64,000 nt of DNA from Cryptosporangium phraense (GCF_006912135.1 NZ_VIRS01000012.1:124001-188000), one strand, 5' to 3'. Positions 39,838-56,800 are shown, counted from the stretch's first letter. The notes: generated by a model not told the origin, from the letters alone. Translations and numbers: made by a program.

Positions 39838-41106
39838 ATGTCCTCCCCCTGGCTCGCCTGGCCCAGCGGCGCGGACCCGTCCGCGTTACGCCGGAAGTTG
39901 CACGCCGCCCATGAGTCGTTCCTCAGCACCGGAGACGCGCAGGTCCGCCCCGTCGTCCTGGAGTCCTGGCGCCGGTCGGTGCGCAGCGGCGTCGACCCCT
40001 CCGACCCGGCCGCGGCTCCGCCGCGGGACGTCCTGGCCTACCGGGAGCAGCACCCGCTCGCCGCGGTGATGCCGGTCGTTCGCGAACTGCTGGTCAGCGA
40101 CGCCGCCGAGGCCGACCTGCTGGTCGCGGTGGCCGACGACGGCGGGCAGCTGCTCTGGGTCGAAGGCGAACCGGGGCTGCGGGCGCGGGCGGCCGAGATG
40201 TCGTTCGTGGAGGGCAGCGTCTGGAGCGAGGAGCGCGTGGGCACGAACGCGCCCGGCACCGCGCTCGCGCTCGACCACCCGGTGCAGATCTTCGCCGCCG
40301 AGCACTTCAGCCAGCCGGTCCAGGCCTGGAGCTGCTCGGCCGCCCCGGTGCACGACCCGGCGACCGGGCGCGTGCTGGGCGTCCTCGACGTCACCGGCGG
40401 GCACCACGTCGCCGCACCCCAGGCCCTGACGCTCGTCCGCGCGGCGGCCGCCGCGGCCGAGGCCCAGCTCCGGCTGCAGCAGCTCGAAGACCGGCGCCGC
40501 CGGCCGACGATGACCGTGGCCGGTCCGGCCCGGCTGCGGGTGCTGGGCGAGGCGAACGGCGGACGGTTCCGGGTCAACGGCACCGAGCACCGGCTCAGCC
40601 TGCGCCACACCGAGCTGCTGCTGGCGCTGGCCCAGAACCCGGCCGGCCTCACCGGCGAGCAGCTCGCGGTCGCGCTCTCCGACGGGGAGTCGGCGCTGGT
40701 CACGATCCGGGCAGAGATGTCCCGGCTGCGCCGGCTGCTCGGCCCGGGCGTGCTGGCCTCGCGTCCGTACCGGTTGACGACGCCGGTCCAGACCGACCTG
40801 GACGAGCTCGTCCGGCTGCTCCGCCGCGGGGCGCACCGGCAGGCGCTCGCCCACTACCGCGGTCCGGTCCTGCCCCGCTCGGACGCGCCGTTCGTGATCG
40901 CGGCCCGGGAGGAGACGCGGCTGCGGGTCCGGCACGCGCTGCTCCGGCACGCGGGCGTCGACGTGCTACTCCAGTACGCCGAGACGGCCGAGGGACAGGA
41001 CGACGTCGAGGTCTGGGCGGCCTGCCTGCTGGGCCTGCCGATCGGCTCCCCCCGCCGGGCCCGGATCCTCGCCCACCTGGAGCGCCTCGAGCGCCGGATG
41101 AGCTAG
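39838..41106 (+). CDS. GAF-domain transcriptional regulator (AcoR-like N-terminus, winged-helix C-terminus)
   Basis: 422 residues from the ATG at 39838 behind GGAGGTG. The N-terminal 220 residues resemble AcoR-type sensory regions: RPVVLESWRRSVRSGVDP, then a GAF domain ending GVLDVTGG. There is no AAA+ sigma-54 domain. Instead residues about 235-320 form a winged-helix/PhoB-like DNA-binding domain (RLSLRHTELLLALAQNPAGL, VTIRAEMSRLRRLLGPG). It precedes the aldehyde dehydrogenase and DUF779 genes, which it probably activates in response to an alcohol or aldehyde. Confidence 0.85.
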   Translation: MSSPWLAWPSGADPSALRRKLHAAHESFLSTGDAQVRPVVLESWRRSVRSGVDPSDPAAAPPRDVLAYREQHPLAAVMPVVRELLVSDAAEADLLVAVADDGGQLLWVEGEPGLRARAAEMSFVEGSVWSEERVGTNAPGTALALDHPVQIFAAEHFSQPVQAWSCSAAPVHDPATGRVLGVLDVTGGHHVAAPQALTLVRAAAAAAEAQLRLQQLEDRRRRPTMTVAGPARLRVLGEANGGRFRVNGTEHRLSLRHTELLLALAQNPAGLTGEQLAVALSDGESALVTIRAEMSRLRRLLGPGVLASRPYRLTTPVQTDLDELVRLLRRGAHRQALAHYRGPVLPRSDAPFVIAAREETRLRVRHALLRHAGVDVLLQYAETAEGQDDVEVWAACLLGLPIGSPRRARILAHLERLERRMS

Positions 41107-41122
41107 CAACGTCGTTGCAACG
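41107..41122. promoter_or_regulatory. Overlapping palindromes upstream of the aldehyde dehydrogenase
   Basis: CAACGTCGTTG and CGTTGCAACG overlap, immediately after the regulator's stop codon and 73 bp before the dehydrogenase start. They are likely regulator-binding positions for the aldD-type operon. No direct evidence identifies the protein that binds. Confidence 0.4.
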
Positions 41123-41194
41123 TCGGCGGTCCTAGCGTCGGCGGCAGGCGGGCGCGGTGTGGCGCTCGTCACGCCGTTGCGAGGAGGACCATAG

Positions 41195-42718
41195 ATGGCC
41201 GTCTACGCCGCTCCGGGACAAGAGGGCAGTCCCGTCAGCTACAAATCCCGGTACGAACACTTCATCGGCGGCGAGTGGGTCGCGCCCGCGTCCGGCCAGT
41301 ACTTCGAGAACCCGACGCCGGTGACCGGCCAGCCGTTCACCGAGATCGCCCGGGGCACCGCGGACGACATCGAGAAGGCACTGGACGCCGCCCACGCGGC
41401 CGCTCCGGCCTGGGGCAAGACGTCGGTCGCCGACCGTGCGCTGCTGCTCAACCGGATCGCCGACCGGATCGAGTCCAACCTCGAGCTGCTCGCGGTGGCC
41501 GAGACCTGGGACAACGGCAAGCCGGTGCGGGAGACGCTGGCCGCCGACCTGCCGCTCGCGGTCGACCACTTCCGGTACTTCGCCGGCGCGATCCGGGCCC
41601 AGGAGGGCTCGCTGTCGGAGATCGACGACGACACGGTCGCGTACCACTTCCACGAGCCGCTGGGCGTCGTCGGGCAGATCATCCCGTGGAACTTCCCGAT
41701 CCTGATGGCGGTCTGGAAGCTCGCTCCGGCGCTCGCGGCTGGGAACGCGGTCGTGATCAAGCCGGCCGAGCAGACCCCCGCCTCGATCATGGTGCTGGCC
41801 GAGCTGCTGGCCGACCTGATCCCGCCGGGCGTCGTCAACATCGTCAACGGGTTCGGCACCGAGGCGGGCAAACCGCTGGCGTCCAACCCGCGGATCCGGA
41901 AGATCGCGTTCACCGGTGAGACCACCACCGGCCGGCTGATCATGCAGTACGCGTCGCAGAACCTGATCCCGGTGACGCTGGAGCTCGGTGGCAAGAGCCC
42001 GAACATCTTCTTCTCCGACGTCCTGGCCGAGAACGACGACTTTCAGGACAAGGCGCTCGAGGGCTTCACGATGTTCGCGCTCAACCAGGGCGAAGTCTGC
42101 ACCTGCCCGTCGCGCGCGCTGATCGAGCGGCCGATCTACGATGAGTTCCTGTCCGCGGCGGCGATCCGCACCAAGGCCGTCCGGCAGGGCAACCCGCTCG
42201 ACACCGAGACGATGGTCGGCGCGCAGGCCAGCAACGACCAGCTGGAGAAGATCCTCTCCTACATCCAGATCGGCAAGGGCGAGGGCGCCCGCGTCGTCAC
42301 CGGGGGCGAGCGCGCCGAGCTCGGCGGCGACCTCAACGGTGGCTACTACGTCCAGCCGACGATCTTCGAGGGCCGCAACGACATGCGGATCTTCCAGGAG
42401 GAGATCTTCGGTCCGGTCGTGTCGGTGACGTCGTTCGACGGCTACGACGACGCGATCAAGATCGCCAACGACACCCTGTACGGGCTGGGCGCGGGCGTGT
42501 GGAGCCGCAACGGCAACACCGCGTACCGGGCCGGCCGGGACATCCAGGCCGGTCGGGTGTGGACGAACTGCTACCACCAGTACCCGGCGCACGCCGCGTT
42601 CGGCGGGTACAAGCAGTCCGGCGTCGGACGGGAGAACCACCGGATGATGCTCGACCACTACCAGCAGACGAAGAACCTGCTGGTGTCGTACTCGCCCAAG
42701 GCCCTCGGGTTCTTCTGA
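41195..42718 (+). CDS. NAD(P)-dependent aldehyde dehydrogenase (AcoD/ExaC type)
   Basis: 507 residues, ribosome site GAGGAGG. Oxidises an aldehyde, probably acetaldehyde, to the acid. Visible features: [30 protein letters not shown], the cofactor loop [12 protein letters not shown], the general base Glu in LELGGKSPN and the catalytic Cys in [11 protein letters not shown]. The C-terminus [15 protein letters not shown] fits class-II acetaldehyde dehydrogenases. It is followed 4 bp later by DUF779, a pairing common in actinomycetes. Confidence 0.93.
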   Translation: MAVYAAPGQEGSPVSYKSRYEHFIGGEWVAPASGQYFENPTPVTGQPFTEIARGTADDIEKALDAAHAAAPAWGKTSVADRALLLNRIADRIESNLELLAVAETWDNGKPVRETLAADLPLAVDHFRYFAGAIRAQEGSLSEIDDDTVAYHFHEPLGVVGQIIPWNFPILMAVWKLAPALAAGNAVVIKPAEQTPASIMVLAELLADLIPPGVVNIVNGFGTEAGKPLASNPRIRKIAFTGETTTGRLIMQYASQNLIPVTLELGGKSPNIFFSDVLAENDDFQDKALEGFTMFALNQGEVCTCPSRALIERPIYDEFLSAAAIRTKAVRQGNPLDTETMVGAQASNDQLEKILSYIQIGKGEGARVVTGGERAELGGDLNGGYYVQPTIFEGRNDMRIFQEEIFGPVVSVTSFDGYDDAIKIANDTLYGLGAGVWSRNGNTAYRAGRDIQAGRVWTNCYHQYPAHAAFGGYKQSGVGRENHRMMLDHYQQTKNLLVSYSPKALGFF

Positions 42719-42722
42719 GCCG

Positions 42723-43220
42723 ATGGTCTCCCGAGTGCTGCTGTCGGCCGGCGCGGCCGAGCTGATCACCAAGCTCGAGTCCGCGCACGGGCCGGTCATG
42801 TTCCACCAGTCCGGCGGCTGCTGCGACGGCTCCGCGCCGATGTGCTACCCGGACGGCGAGTTCATCGTCGGCGACCGGGACGTGCTGCTCGGCGTCCTGG
42901 ATCCGTCCGAGGCGGCCGGCGGCGAGCCGCGGGCGATCCCGGTGTGGATCTCGGCCAGCCAGTTCGCGGCCTGGCGCCACACCCAGCTGGTGCTGGACGT
43001 GGTGCCGGGCCGCGGGTCCGGGTTCAGCCTGGAGTCGCCCGAGGGACTCCGGTTCCTGACCCGGGGGCGGGTCTACACGTCGGACGAACTGGCGTCGCTG
43101 GCGGAGACTCCTCCGCTGACCGGCGCCGACGTCGAAGCCGCCGGGGCCCTGCCCGCCCCGCTGCACCCGACGCTGATCAGCGACGAGGACTACGCCGAGG
43201 TCTGCGTCCCGACCGTGTGA
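42723..43220 (+). CDS. DUF779 protein
   Basis: 165 residues with the family's Cys/His-rich block MFHQSGGCCDGSAPMCYPDGEF near residue 26 and QFAAWRHTQLVLDVVPGRGSGFSLE later. DUF779 proteins follow acetaldehyde dehydrogenase genes in many bacteria, and their exact role is not known. The cysteines suggest metal binding. It overlaps the convergent PucR-type regulator by 31 bp. Confidence 0.9.
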   Translation: MVSRVLLSAGAAELITKLESAHGPVMFHQSGGCCDGSAPMCYPDGEFIVGDRDVLLGVLDPSEAAGGEPRAIPVWISASQFAAWRHTQLVLDVVPGRGSGFSLESPEGLRFLTRGRVYTSDELASLAETPPLTGADVEAAGALPAPLHPTLISDEDYAEVCVPTV

Positions 43221-44416
43221 AGCCTGGCGACGGCCCGGAGCGCGGATTCGAGTTCGAACCGCGCATCCGGGTCGTGCAGTTGCTCGCCGAACAGCGCCTC
43301 GAGCTGCCGGAGGCGGTACCGCACGGTCTGCGGGTGCACCTGCAGCCGGGACGCGACCTCCGGCGCGCCTCCGCGCGTCTCCAGCCAGGCCAGCAGCGTC
43401 TCGCTCAGCCGGACCTGCTGCTTGACCGTGAGCTGACGCAACGGCGCCAGCCGCCGCTCCGCGAACATTTCGACGAGGGGCTCGTCGGCCAGCAGCATCA
43501 ACGTCGACAAATGATCGGCGCACCGGACGACGTGGGCCGGGCTGAGCGCGCCGCGGCGCAGCAGCGACAGCGCGCGCCGGGCCCAGCGCAGCGACCGGCG
43601 GGCGTCCGGGACCGACACCGGAAGGCCGACCGCGGCCCGGGACGAGTGCAGCACCGTGCGCAGCGCGCCCTCGGTGCGCTCCAGCTGCGACTCGGGGACG
43701 AGCAGGCACGGTTCCGCGCCCTCCAGGTCGACCAGCACGGCCGGGCCCAGGTCGGGCAGCGTCAGGTCGCGATCGTCGCCGCGCGGCTCCAGCGCCACCG
43801 CGGTCAGCCGGTCGGGCACCGTCCAGCGGGCCGACTTGGCCAGGTCACGCACGGCCGCGGCCGATGGGGGCGGGTCGGCCAGCAGCATCTGCATCAGCTG
43901 ACGGCGACGGCGTTCGCGGGCCCCGGCGGCGTGCGCCTGGGCCTCGGCGTAGCCCTCGACCGAGAGCGCGGCCAGCTGGTCGACGTAGGCGATGACCGCC
44001 TCGCCCAGCGTGAACAGCACCGGAGCCGGGATGTCGAGCCGCAGACCGGCGTCGGCCAGCCGGCGCCAGGCGACCCGGGCGCCCAGCCGGTAGGCCGCCT
44101 GCAGTGCGTCCAGGCTGCGGCCCTGCTGGTATTCGCCGTAGCCGAGCTTGCGGTGGACGGCGTCCCAGTCGTCGACGGTGAGGTTGGTGTCGCCGACCTT
44201 GTCGGCGAACTGCGTGAGCGCCCGCTCGACGCCAACCCGGATCACGTACTCGTACGTCTCGCCCATCGAGCGCCCGAACTCGGGGATGCTCTCCCGGATC
44301 GCCTCGACGATCTCTTCGGCGAGCGTGCCGAATTCCGGCTTGATCAGCTCCGCCAGTTCGGGCGGTAGACCACCCCAGGGTTCGAAAGAACCCGGGCGTA
44401 CGGCCAACTGCGACAT
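43190..44416 (-). CDS. PucR/CdaR-type transcriptional regulator
   Basis: 408 residues from the ATG at 44416 with GGAGGT upstream. The N-terminal half is an all-helical sensory region (FADKVGDTNLTVDDWDAVHRKLG). The C-terminus holds the PucR HTH_30 domain: LLAWLETRGGAPEVASRLQVHPQTVRYRLRQLEALFG. Its likely targets are the convergent aldehyde dehydrogenase operon or the divergent MFS gene. A consensus-like promoter lies 50-85 bp upstream. Confidence 0.88.
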   Translation of the reverse strand: MSQLAVRPGSFEPWGGLPPELAELIKPEFGTLAEEIVEAIRESIPEFGRSMGETYEYVIRVGVERALTQFADKVGDTNLTVDDWDAVHRKLGYGEYQQGRSLDALQAAYRLGARVAWRRLADAGLRLDIPAPVLFTLGEAVIAYVDQLAALSVEGYAEAQAHAAGARERRRRQLMQMLLADPPPSAAAVRDLAKSARWTVPDRLTAVALEPRGDDRDLTLPDLGPAVLVDLEGAEPCLLVPESQLERTEGALRTVLHSSRAAVGLPVSVPDARRSLRWARRALSLLRRGALSPAHVVRCADHLSTLMLLADEPLVEMFAERRLAPLRQLTVKQQVRLSETLLAWLETRGGAPEVASRLQVHPQTVRYRLRQLEALFGEQLHDPDARFELESALRAVARLHTVGTQTSA

Positions 44417-44471
44417 CGCAGTACCTCCAGCCACCCGGAACAACCGGCAGTAATGCATAACTAACCGGCTG

Positions 44472-44501
44472 AGAATATTGACCAGGTGTTGCGATTGTCA
44501 A
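44472..44501 (-). promoter_or_regulatory. Promoter of the PucR-type gene
   Basis: On the minus strand TTGACA (44496-44501) is followed after 18 bp by TATTCT (44472-44477), 56 bp before the start codon. The -35 is also half of an inverted pair, TTGAC...GTCAA, which could give autoregulation. The remainder of 44502-44686 is relatively AT-rich and shows nothing else. Confidence 0.55.
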
Positions 44502-44719
44502 CCGACGAAGAACTCCGGGCGTTTGCCGGTAACCGTTGGTACTCCGAATTTCCAAAGCTTGCGACGCCACCGACAAATACGGTCGGTGAGCGCTTTATCG
44601 ATCCGGTCAACAGCTCTGCTCGGAGAAATTAGCTTCCCGAGCCATATTTGGGCAAAAGCCCGCTTCGCGCGGATCGTCCAGGCAAAATGACGCAACCAGC
44701 GGTGCGGAAAGGGGTACGC

Positions 44720-46180
44720 GTGACGAACTCCTCTCGTGTCGTGCTCGTGCCAATTGCGCTGGCCGCATTTATCACGTCGCTCGACAACACGGTCGTCAAT
44801 GTGGCCCTGCCGTCGCTGCAACGGGATCTCGGGCTGACCGTGGGTGGCCTCCAATGGATATCCACGAGCTATATCCTCGCGTTCTCCGGGCTGCTGTTGG
44901 CGGGCGGGCGGCTGACCGATCTCTACGGGCGGAGGCGGCTGTTCCTGGCCGGGCTCGGGCTCTTCGCCGCCGCCTCGGTCCTGGCCGGGCTCGCGACCTC
45001 CGGGGAGGTGCTGATCGGGGCGCGGGTGCTGCAGGGGATCGGCGCGGCGCTGGTGCTGCCGTCCGCGCTGGCCGTGCTGGCCACCGACGTCCCGGAGTCC
45101 TCGCGGCACCTGGGGGCGGGGATCTTCACGGCGGCGATCGCGGGCTCGCTGGCCCTCGGGCCGGTGGTCGGTGGCGCGGTGAGCGAGTACTGGCACTGGA
45201 GTTGGATCTTCTACCTCAACGTGCCGTTCGGGCTGGTCACGATGGTGCTCGGAGCGACGACGATCGGCCGGTCGGGCGCGTCCGGGGCCCGGGTGGACGT
45301 CGCCGGGCTGCTCACGTCCACCGCGACGATGACCGGGCTGACGTACGCGCTGATCGAGGGCACCGAGCACGGCTTCGGAAGCCCGGGCATCCTGGTCGCG
45401 GGATCGGTGGCCGCCGTCGGCGCGATCGCGTTCGTGCTGGTCGAGCGCGGGGCCGAGGCGCCGATGGTGGACGTCTCGCTGTTCGCGAACCGGGTGTTCA
45501 GCGGCGGGACGGCGGCTCAGGTGCTCTGGGGTCTCGGGATCAACGGGGTCTTCTTCTTCACGTCGCTGTACCTGCAGGACGTCCTGGCGCTGTCGCCGAC
45601 GGTGGCCGGGGCGATGTTCGTGCCGTTGGCGGTCGCGCTGGTGGTGAGCGTGCCGTGGTCGCCGGGGGTGGCTCGGCGGCTCGGGGTGGGCCGGGCGGTG
45701 GCGCTCGGGCTCGGGCTCGTCGCGGTGGGGCTGGTCGAGGTGTCGTTCGCCGGGCGGGCCGGGCTGCTGGTGCCGGGGCTGGTGCTGATAGGCGTCGGCT
45801 CGGCGCTGACCACGCCGTTGACGTCGGCGGTGCTGGACGTCGTGCCGACGGCGAAGGCCGGGGTCGCGGCGGCGGTGGTCAGCGCGTCCCGGGAGGTGTC
45901 CGGGGTGCTGGGGATCGCGCTGATCGGGGCGGTGGTGACCACCCGGGGCTCGTTCGCGGCCGGCTACGCGGCCGGGCTGTGGTGCGCGGCCGGGCTGATG
46001 GTGGCCGGTGGGGCGATCGCGCTGCTCACGCTCCCCGGCCGGCGTCGGGGGGCGGCGCTCACACTCCCAGGCCCGCGGCCAGGACCGGCCAGGACTGGTG
46101 GAACTTCTGTTCCCAGTACGGCCAGGCGTGCACCCCGGCGTTCCCCAGATCCGTCGTCACCGGGATACCGGCCGCTCTGA
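44720..46180 (+). CDS. DHA2-family MFS exporter (14-helix type)
   Basis: About 486 residues from the GTG at 44720 (AAGGGG upstream); an ATG at 44687 is the alternative. Motif C-like and DHA2 features: FITSLDNTVVNVALPSLQRDL, LAGGRLTDLYGRRRLFLAGL, GARVLQGIGAALVLPSALAVL and GPVVGGAVSEYWHWSWIFYLNVPFG. It is probably a proton-driven drug or lipid exporter. The last 40 residues are rich in R, P and S and lie antisense over the esterase 3' end (122-bp overlap), suggesting a lost original stop. Confidence 0.9.
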   Translation: MTNSSRVVLVPIALAAFITSLDNTVVNVALPSLQRDLGLTVGGLQWISTSYILAFSGLLLAGGRLTDLYGRRRLFLAGLGLFAAASVLAGLATSGEVLIGARVLQGIGAALVLPSALAVLATDVPESSRHLGAGIFTAAIAGSLALGPVVGGAVSEYWHWSWIFYLNVPFGLVTMVLGATTIGRSGASGARVDVAGLLTSTATMTGLTYALIEGTEHGFGSPGILVAGSVAAVGAIAFVLVERGAEAPMVDVSLFANRVFSGGTAAQVLWGLGINGVFFFTSLYLQDVLALSPTVAGAMFVPLAVALVVSVPWSPGVARRLGVGRAVALGLGLVAVGLVEVSFAGRAGLLVPGLVLIGVGSALTTPLTSAVLDVVPTAKAGVAAAVVSASREVSGVLGIALIGAVVTTRGSFAAGYAAGLWCAAGLMVAGGAIALLTLPGRRRGAALTLPGPRPGPARTGGTSVPSTARRAPRRSPDPSSPGYRPL

Positions 46181-47024
46181 GCTTCGACGCCAGCACCTGG
46201 TTCGCCGGGGCGGCGACGCTCTCCAGCACCGAGGCGTCGAGCGGAGCGTCCCCCGTGGTGCTCCGGCCGTTGCCGCAGGACAGGAAGAGCTGCGTCCCGC
46301 GCAGCTTCGAGAAGTTCGACGTGGGGTTACGGGCGGTCCAGCCGAGGACGTTGAGGACCGGGGAACCCCACATCAGCAACGGGTTCTCCCCGGCCCGCAG
46401 CACCATCGAGTCGACGAGCACCGGTGCACCCGGGAACAGCGTGTCGACCAGACCGCTGTAGGACGCGGCCGACCGGAACCGGCCCGGGTACTGGAACGCG
46501 TAGGTCAGCGCTCCGTAGCCGCCCAGCGAGAGCCCGGCGATCGCGCGGTTCGGCCCGGCCCGGTAGCCGCGTTCGAGGAGCTGGAACAGCTCGACCATGT
46601 GGAACGTCGCCCAGCGTTTGTTCTTCGCGAACAGCCAGTCGGTGTAGAAGCCGGCCAGGCCGTCGCTGGGCAGGACGACCAGGACGTTCTGATCGGCCAG
46701 GAACGACTGGACGTCGGTGAAGTGGGTCCAGGAGCGGTAGTCCTGCGGTTCGCCCGCGCCGTGCAGCAGCCAGAGCGTCGGCCAGGTGGCGGCCGGCGCG
46801 CTCGCCCAGTCGCGCGGGAGCAGCAAGCGGGCCGACGCGGGGCCGCCGAGCGCGGGCGAGGCGATCGTCAGATCGACGGTCCGAGCGTCGATGGTCGTCT
46901 CCGAGAGGACGTACGCCCCGTCGTCGGCCCGCACCGGCCCACCGACCGCCGCGCGTGCGGTCCCTCCGAAGCCGGCCACCGACAGGCCGACCGCTCCGGC
47001 CAGGAACGCTCTGCGGGTCGTCAC
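46059..47024 (-). CDS. Tat-exported antigen-85-like esterase/acyltransferase
   Basis: 321 residues from the GTG at 47024, whose codon overlaps the carboxyltransferase stop (GTGA). The N-terminus TTRRAFLAGAVGLSVAGFGG...ARA is a twin-arginine signal peptide. The alpha/beta-hydrolase core has LWLLHGAG, the nucleophile elbow GLSLGGYGA and the late histidine in GVHAWPYWEQKFHQSWPVL, as in the mycolyltransferase/esterase-D superfamily. As the last gene of the FAAL-PKS-AccD operon it could transfer the finished lipid to an acceptor outside the cell; that role is inferred from context. Confidence 0.8.
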   Translation of the reverse strand: MTTRRAFLAGAVGLSVAGFGGTARAAVGGPVRADDGAYVLSETTIDARTVDLTIASPALGGPASARLLLPRDWASAPAATWPTLWLLHGAGEPQDYRSWTHFTDVQSFLADQNVLVVLPSDGLAGFYTDWLFAKNKRWATFHMVELFQLLERGYRAGPNRAIAGLSLGGYGALTYAFQYPGRFRSAASYSGLVDTLFPGAPVLVDSMVLRAGENPLLMWGSPVLNVLGWTARNPTSNFSKLRGTQLFLSCGNGRSTTGDAPLDASVLESVAAPANQVLASKLRAAGIPVTTDLGNAGVHAWPYWEQKFHQSWPVLAAGLGV

Positions 47025-48588
47025 AGCGGGAGGTTCGGGTGTTTGCGGGCCGGTCCACTCTTCCGTTTCGTGCGCAGCATCCGCAGCGCCTTCGCGACTT
47101 CCATCCGGGTCTCGGACGGAGCGATCACCGCGTCCACGTAACCCCGCTCCGCCGCCTCGTACGGTGTGCACATCTCCTCGCGATACGCCGCGACCAGCGC
47201 CTCCCGCACCTCCTCGGAGTCGCCCGCCTCCTGCAACTGCCGCCGGAACAGCACGCTCACCGCGGCCTCCCCGCCCATCACCGCGATCTCCGCGGTCGGC
47301 CAGGCCAGGTTCGCGTCGACCCGGTAGTGCTTGCACCCCATCGACGCGTACCCGCCGCCGTAGGCCTTCCGCACGATCACGGTCACCATCGGCACGGTCG
47401 CCGTCGCGTACGCGAACGACAGCTTCACCCCGCGCCGGATGATCCCGCCCCGCTCCTGCGCCAGCCCCGGGAAATACCCCGGCACGTCGACCAGCGTCAC
47501 GATCGGGACGTTGAACGCGTCGCAGAACTGGATGAACCGCGCGCCCTTCTCCGACGCGTCGATGTCCAGCGCCCCGGACAGGTGCAGCGGCTGGTTGGCC
47601 ACGATCCCCACCGTGCGGCCCTCGAGCCGGGCGAACCCGCAGAGCAGGTTCGGCGCGAACGCGGCCTGCAGCTCGAGGAACTCGCCGTCGTCGACGAGGT
47701 GCCCGATCACCGACCGCATGTCGTACAGCCGGTTCGGCTCGTCCGGGATCACGTCGTTCAGGGCCAGGTCGTCGGCCACGGCCCGGATCTCGACCGGGTA
47801 CTCCGGCGGCTCGTCCAGATTGTTCGACGGCAGGTACGACAGCAGCGTCTGCACCCAGTCGAGCGCGTCCTGCTCGTCCGCGGCGACGTAGTGGACGTTG
47901 CCCGCGGCCGCGTTCGCGGCCGGCCCGCCGAGCTCCTCGAACGTCACCGACTCCCCGGTCACCGCCTTCACGACGTCCGGCCCGGTGACGAACTGGTGCG
48001 ACGTCCCGGCCACCATCACGACGACGTCGGTCGCGGCCGGGCCGTAGACCGCTCCCCCGGCGCACGGCCCGAGGATCAGCGAGATCTGCGGCACGACGCC
48101 GGACGCCTGCGCGATGTGGTACCCGATCTCGCCGTACGCGGCCAGCGACGCCACGCCCTCCTGGATCCGCGCACCGCCGGAGTCGTTGAGGCCGACGATC
48201 GGGCAGCCGACCTCGATCGCCCGCTGCATCACCTTGACGATCTTCTGCCCGACGCGTTCGCCGACGCTGCCGCCGAACACCGTGAAGTCCTGCGCGTAGA
48301 CGCCGACCGGACGTCCGTCGACCAGCCCGTACCCGGTGACGATGCCGTCGCCGTACGCCTCGCGGGCGTCGTCGCCGTAGTTGCCTGCGCCGTGCCGGGC
48401 CAGCGCGTCGACCTCCACGAACGTGCCCGGGTCGAGGAACGCGTCGATGCGTTCCCGGGCCGTCAGCTTGCCCTTGGCGTGCTGCTTGTCGACGGCCGCG
48501 AGCGTGCCCTGGCGGGACACCTCCCGGCGGCGGGCCAGCTCGGCGATCTTGGCCGCCGTGGTCCGGACGCCCCGAACCTGAGTAGTCG

Positions 48589-48592
<4 letters not shown>
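47021..48592 (-). CDS. Acyl-CoA carboxylase carboxyltransferase subunit, AccD4-like
   Basis: 523 residues from the ATG at 48592, which overlaps the PKS stop in ATGA. It is a biotin-dependent carboxyltransferase: KGKLTARERIDAFLDPGTF, the acyl-CoA oxyanion region NDSGGARIQEG, and in the C-terminal half DVPGYFPGLAQERGGIIRRG and KAYGGGYASMG. In mycobacteria AccD4, beside pks13 and fadD32, carboxylates a long acyl-CoA to give the Pks13 extender. Same order and the same size support that role. The biotin-carrying subunit is not in the window. Confidence 0.9.
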
Positions 48593-55033
<6,441 letters not shown>

Positions 55034-55047
<14 letters not shown>

Positions 55048-56719
55048 CGAGCGACCCTTCGAGGTACCGGGCGCGGGTCGCCAGCCGCGCGATCTTGCCG
55101 CTCGACGTCCGCGGCACGTCGTTCGGCGCCACCAGCACGACGTCGTGCACCGGCACCCCGTGCCGGGCCGTGACGGCTCGCCGCACGGCCGTCCGGGCCG
55201 CGTCCAGGTCGTCGGACGAGGGCGACGCGTGCCGCGAGACCTCGGCCACCACCACCAACACCTCGCCGTCCTCGGCCGGAACCGAGAACGCGGCGCTGCG
55301 GTGCCGCCCGACGATCCCGTGCGCGTCCTCGACCGTCGCCTCGACGTCGTGCGGGTAGTGGTTCCGGCCGTCGACGATGATCAGGTCCTTGATCCGGCCG
55401 GTCACGAACAGTTCGCCGTCGACGAGCACGCCGAGGTCTCCGGTGCGGAGCCGGCCGTCGGGCCGGAACGTCTCGGCCGACTCCTCCGGCCGCTTCCAGT
55501 ACCCGGCCGCGACGTTCGGCCCGGCCACCCAGATCTCCCCGACCTGCCCGTCGGGGCACGGCCGCCCGGTTGCGTCGACCACGGTCAGCGACGCCGCCTC
55601 CGGGTTGGCCGCGCCGCCGCAGGCCACCATCCGCGGGCCGCTCCCGGGCACCGCCAGGCCCTCGGAGAGCCCGGAGAGCTCGCGCGACCGGTACGGCTCG
55701 TCGTAGGGCGAGCAGGTGACGAGCACGGTCGCCTCGGCCAGCCCGTAGGCCGCCGACAGCGCCTCCGGACGCAGGCCGTGCGGGGCGAACGTCTCCACGA
55801 ACCGATCGAGGGTGCCGGCCTGCACCGGCTCGGCCGCGTTGATGATCAGGTCGGCGTTCTCCAGCCGCAGCCCGGCCCGCTCGGCGGCCGGAATTCGTTT
55901 CGCGCAGTAGTCGAATGCGAAATTCGGCGCCGCGGTAATTCCGCCCGGGAAGTGCGAGAGCATCTCCAGCCAGCGCACCGGACGCATCAGGAACGCGACC
56001 GGATCGGTAAAGACGGCCGGGAGTCCATAAACGATTCCGCCGGCCGCGGTCAGCACCAGGCCCATGTCGTGGAACAGCGGTAACCAGCTCACCAATGTGG
56101 AACGTCCGTACTCCGCGCCGTAGAGCACCGCGCCCTGGTGCGCGTTCGCCACGACGTTCCGGTGGCTGATCATCACGCCGGACGGCGTCCGCGTCGACCC
56201 GGACGTGTACTGCAGGTAGGCGACCTCTTCCGGGTCGAGGTCCACCGGCCCGACCGCGTCTTCCGCCAGGTCGTCCAGATCGACGATGTGCGGCGAACCA
56301 CCGACGTCGGAAAGGAAAGCGTCCGCCACCGCCCGGGAGCCGGAAACCGTCGCCACCGTGGCGGGCTCGCAGTCGGTCAGCACCGCGGCCAGGCGGTCAC
56401 CGTGGCCGGGCAGGTCCGGGCTGAACAGCGGAACCGCGATGATCCCCGCTCGCAGCGCGCCCAGGAAGCCGACGACGTAGTCGAGGCCCGGCGGGGCCAG
56501 GAGTGCGACCCGGTCGCCGCGTCGCGCGGTCCGCTGGAACCGGGCGGCGGCGGCGGTGACCCGCCGGTCGAGTTGGGCCCACGTCAGCGTGCGGGCGAGG
56601 CCGCCGGGGTCGGTGCCGTAGTCGAGGAACGTCAGCGCGGTGTCGTCGGGGGTGAGGCCGGCCCAGTGGGTGAGGTGGTGGGGTAGCGGTGACATCCGGT
56701 CGAGAGCGGCGGGTGGCAT
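55034..56719 (-). CDS. Long-chain fatty-acyl-AMP ligase, FadD32-like
   Basis: 561 residues from the ATG at 56719 (AGGGAG upstream; the GTG at 56749 is less likely). FAALs activate a fatty acid as acyl-AMP and load it onto a PKS ACP. The FadD32-type motifs are [52 protein letters not shown], and the C-terminal [20 protein letters not shown]. The end overlaps the PKS start by 14 bp, as expected for the enzyme that charges its N-terminal ACP. First gene of the four-gene operon. Confidence 0.92.
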
Positions 56720-56800
56720 CGGGGCTCCCTGTAACTCGAGAAACTCCACGCCGGTGGCAATGCGAATTCGGGGAGATCATTCGGCCCGTGGAGTGCGGTC

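Noticed and set aside
46059-48065. A single 668-residue frame joining the esterase to antisense-like sequence upstream
   Set aside because: The GTG at 47024, with the Tat signal and the GTGA overlap with the carboxyltransferase stop, gives the real start.
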